Assembly: GCF_016785945.1 (NCBI RefSeq)
Contig: NZ_JAEMEF010000016.1
Location: 1 to 64,000, forward strand
Direction of reading: 5' to 3'
Length of the DNA stretch: 64,000 bases
Source of the DNA: Olleya sediminilitoris
GTDB taxonomy: Bacteria > Bacteroidota > Bacteroidia > Flavobacteriales > Flavobacteriaceae
The notes beneath the pieces are model-generated. The model was not told where the DNA came from. It was given only the letters and a program-made list of their open reading frames with translations, and searched no databases. Positions within the stretch are counted from its first letter, which is position 1, and every line of letters starts with the position of its first letter. A program made the position numbers and the translations under genes. Of this stretch, positions 62,868 to 64,000 are shown in pieces.

Positions 62868-64000
62868 TTATTGCTTAATAAATTTATGGGTTATTGATTT
62901 TTTATCAGCTAAACGAATAATATATATTCCGTTTACTAAGTCAGAAACATCTAGTTTTTTGTTATTTAAAACAGTAGTTTCTTTAACCAATTGACCAATC
63001 ATATTATATATTTTAACTTTTTCTTTACTAGAATTTTTAAATTGAATTGTTATAAAATCTGAAGTAGGATTTGGAAATATTGAAAAATTATTTAATGTAA
63101 AATCTTTAACTCCAAGTGTATTTAAAGTTACAGTTTGTAACAAATTATTGTAGCCTGTTGTAGCGTCCCATAAACCTGAATTTGCAAACTGAACACTATA
63201 ATCTGAATTAGAAGATAAATTCGTGTTAATGTCAGGTAACCAAAGGTATAGTTGAAAAGTACCTGTTAAACCAATATTAAAAACTTGATTAATTGTAATT
63301 GTAGATTCCCATGTTCTAATATCCGAGTTTATTAAATAAGTAGTTATGTCATCTGTTGTAGTATTTTTTAATACTAAATAGGCATTTCTTTCTTTGAAAG
63401 GTCTAGCAAAACCAATATTTGTAATGTTTAAGGTTAAATCAATATCAGATCCTGATTGTGTTATTGATGACGAATTTAAAACAAATCGGTAGCCTAAATT
63501 TTTAAGGATCTCATTGTATTCATTTGTATTTAATTGATTCCAGAAGTCTTGATGATAATCTCTATTTAAAGTGGTCCAATTAGTCAAACCCATTTCGTAA
63601 ATAGCATTTGCACCTGTGGTTCTAAATCCATTATCACAAGGGTTTAATCCATTGGTTTCTCCTGTCATTGGTAAATACTTAGTTTCATTAGACAAATAAT
63701 TGTATTGTGTATTGCCAACAGGATTAGTACACTCATCAGTATTATATGTGCCTTGATCACCATAATTATTTAAAAAAGCATCATTATAAAAACCAACTCT
63801 TGCATTTGCAGTATTTTGGTAAGCAGATTGTTCTGTTAATTGGGTGTTACCATACATAGTTGTCTTAATGCCAGCATATCTAACCTGAATAGGTATCTCT
63901 ATTGGTGTAGCAGCTAACATGGCATCTACAATGTCTTTACGGTTTGCCCATTGGGTTGCAGATATGTTTCCGTCGGTCCCAAACTCTGTAGAGTTTGTAT
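62868..64000 (-). CDS. T9SS-sorted DUF4832-like protein, 5' end outside window
   Basis: At least 377 residues are readable; the frame is open to the window edge, so the gene is partial at its 5' end. ATG at 63920 is internal: the codons before it read ISATQWANRKDIVDAM in frame. The core has IPIQVRYAGIKTTMYG and WTTLNRDYHQDFWNQL, as in DUF4874/DUF4832 proteins. The C-terminus is a type IX secretion sorting domain (FSIFPNPTSDFITIQF, LVNGIYIIRL, HKFIKQ). It is therefore exported to the surface or medium by T9SS, fitting with GldI in the same genome. Confidence 0.85.
   Translation of the reverse strand, partial: TNSTEFGTDGNISATQWANRKDIVDAMLAATPIEIPIQVRYAGIKTTMYGNTQLTEQSAYQNTANARVGFYNDAFLNNYGDQGTYNTDECTNPVGNTQYNYLSNETKYLPMTGETNGLNPCDNGFRTTGANAIYEMGLTNWTTLNRDYHQDFWNQLNTNEYNEILKNLGYRFVLNSSSITQSGSDIDLTLNITNIGFARPFKERNAYLVLKNTTTDDITTYLINSDIRTWESTITINQVFNIGLTGTFQLYLWLPDINTNLSSNSDYSVQFANSGLWDATTGYNNLLQTVTLNTLGVKDFTLNNFSIFPNPTSDFITIQFKNSSKEKVKIYNMIGQLVKETTVLNNKKLDVSDLVNGIYIIRLADKKSITHKFIKQ

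Noticed and set aside
1-64000. CRISPR array, rRNA operon, insertion sequence, prophage
   Set aside because: No regularly spaced identical repeats, rRNA-like conserved stretches, transposases or phage genes were seen.

Overview
The window is a low-GC (roughly one-third G+C by eye) chromosomal segment from a marine-type Flavobacteriaceae bacterium (Bacteroidota). The evidence is the gliding lipoprotein GldI, a type IX secretion sorting tail at the right edge, both methylmalonyl-CoA mutase subunits, the rpmB-rpmG-DUF4295-ftsY-rimO block, BshC, and many Bacteroidota-type -7 boxes (TAnnTTTG). The genus cannot be fixed from the sequence alone. Almost everything is ordinary, densely packed core genome with short intergenic gaps and strong hairpin terminators. 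There is no rRNA, CRISPR array, prophage or intact insertion sequence, and only one tRNA (Pro, TGG).

Layout: 0-1.1 kb is an accessory cassette-like unit, one orphan secreted protein gene between degenerate 55-bp direct repeats and 14-bp inverted repeats. 1.1-9.5 kb holds a methyltransferase, a cyclophilin-FKBP fusion, gldI, a DHH phosphoesterase, ndk, a cold-shock gene, a DciA-like gene with recF, and a TPR protein with ribH. 9-14 kb is a forward run of two tiny paralogous membrane proteins, mutL (with decayed endonuclease motifs), two rhomboid proteases and an EEP-family protein. 14-19.8 kb is a reverse operon parA-parB-DUF5683-dapB-lepB-wbqC-DUF6122. 20-25.8 kb is a reverse unit udk-divIC-methylmalonyl-CoA mutase small subunit-two lipoproteins-large subunit. 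26-31 kb has the tRNA, a semialdehyde dehydrogenase and a stress-type cassette (YtxH, holin-like, DUF6327, hemerythrin, topoisomerase IB, DUF1328). 31-37.8 kb has trxB, a PadR/PspC/GIN-domain envelope-stress unit and small conserved genes.

The most unusual region is 37.8-41.3 kb. It is a self-contained transcription unit bounded by terminators: a small CNGKC-motif membrane protein, an MbnP-like lipoprotein with a WSW motif, an MbnH/MauG-like di-heme peroxidase, and a CxxCGC outer-membrane beta-barrel. By homology to MbnP/MbnH this suggests copper handling through a peroxidase-modified tryptophan, with no methanobactin genes nearby. oxyR and a divergent dps follow directly. 42.8-44.9 kb has a DUF2141 gene preceded by two 10-bp direct repeats 21 bp apart that look like a LytTR operator, and a 24-codon remnant of an OmpA-family gene. 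45-60 kb is housekeeping (exonuclease, FAH hydrolase, an Hpt protein, cinA, ribosomal proteins, ftsY, rimO, bshC, guaA). 60-64 kb holds a LysM/periplasmic-binding protein, DUF922 and DUF3820 genes, a perfect 44-bp palindrome and a truncated T9SS cargo gene running off the window.
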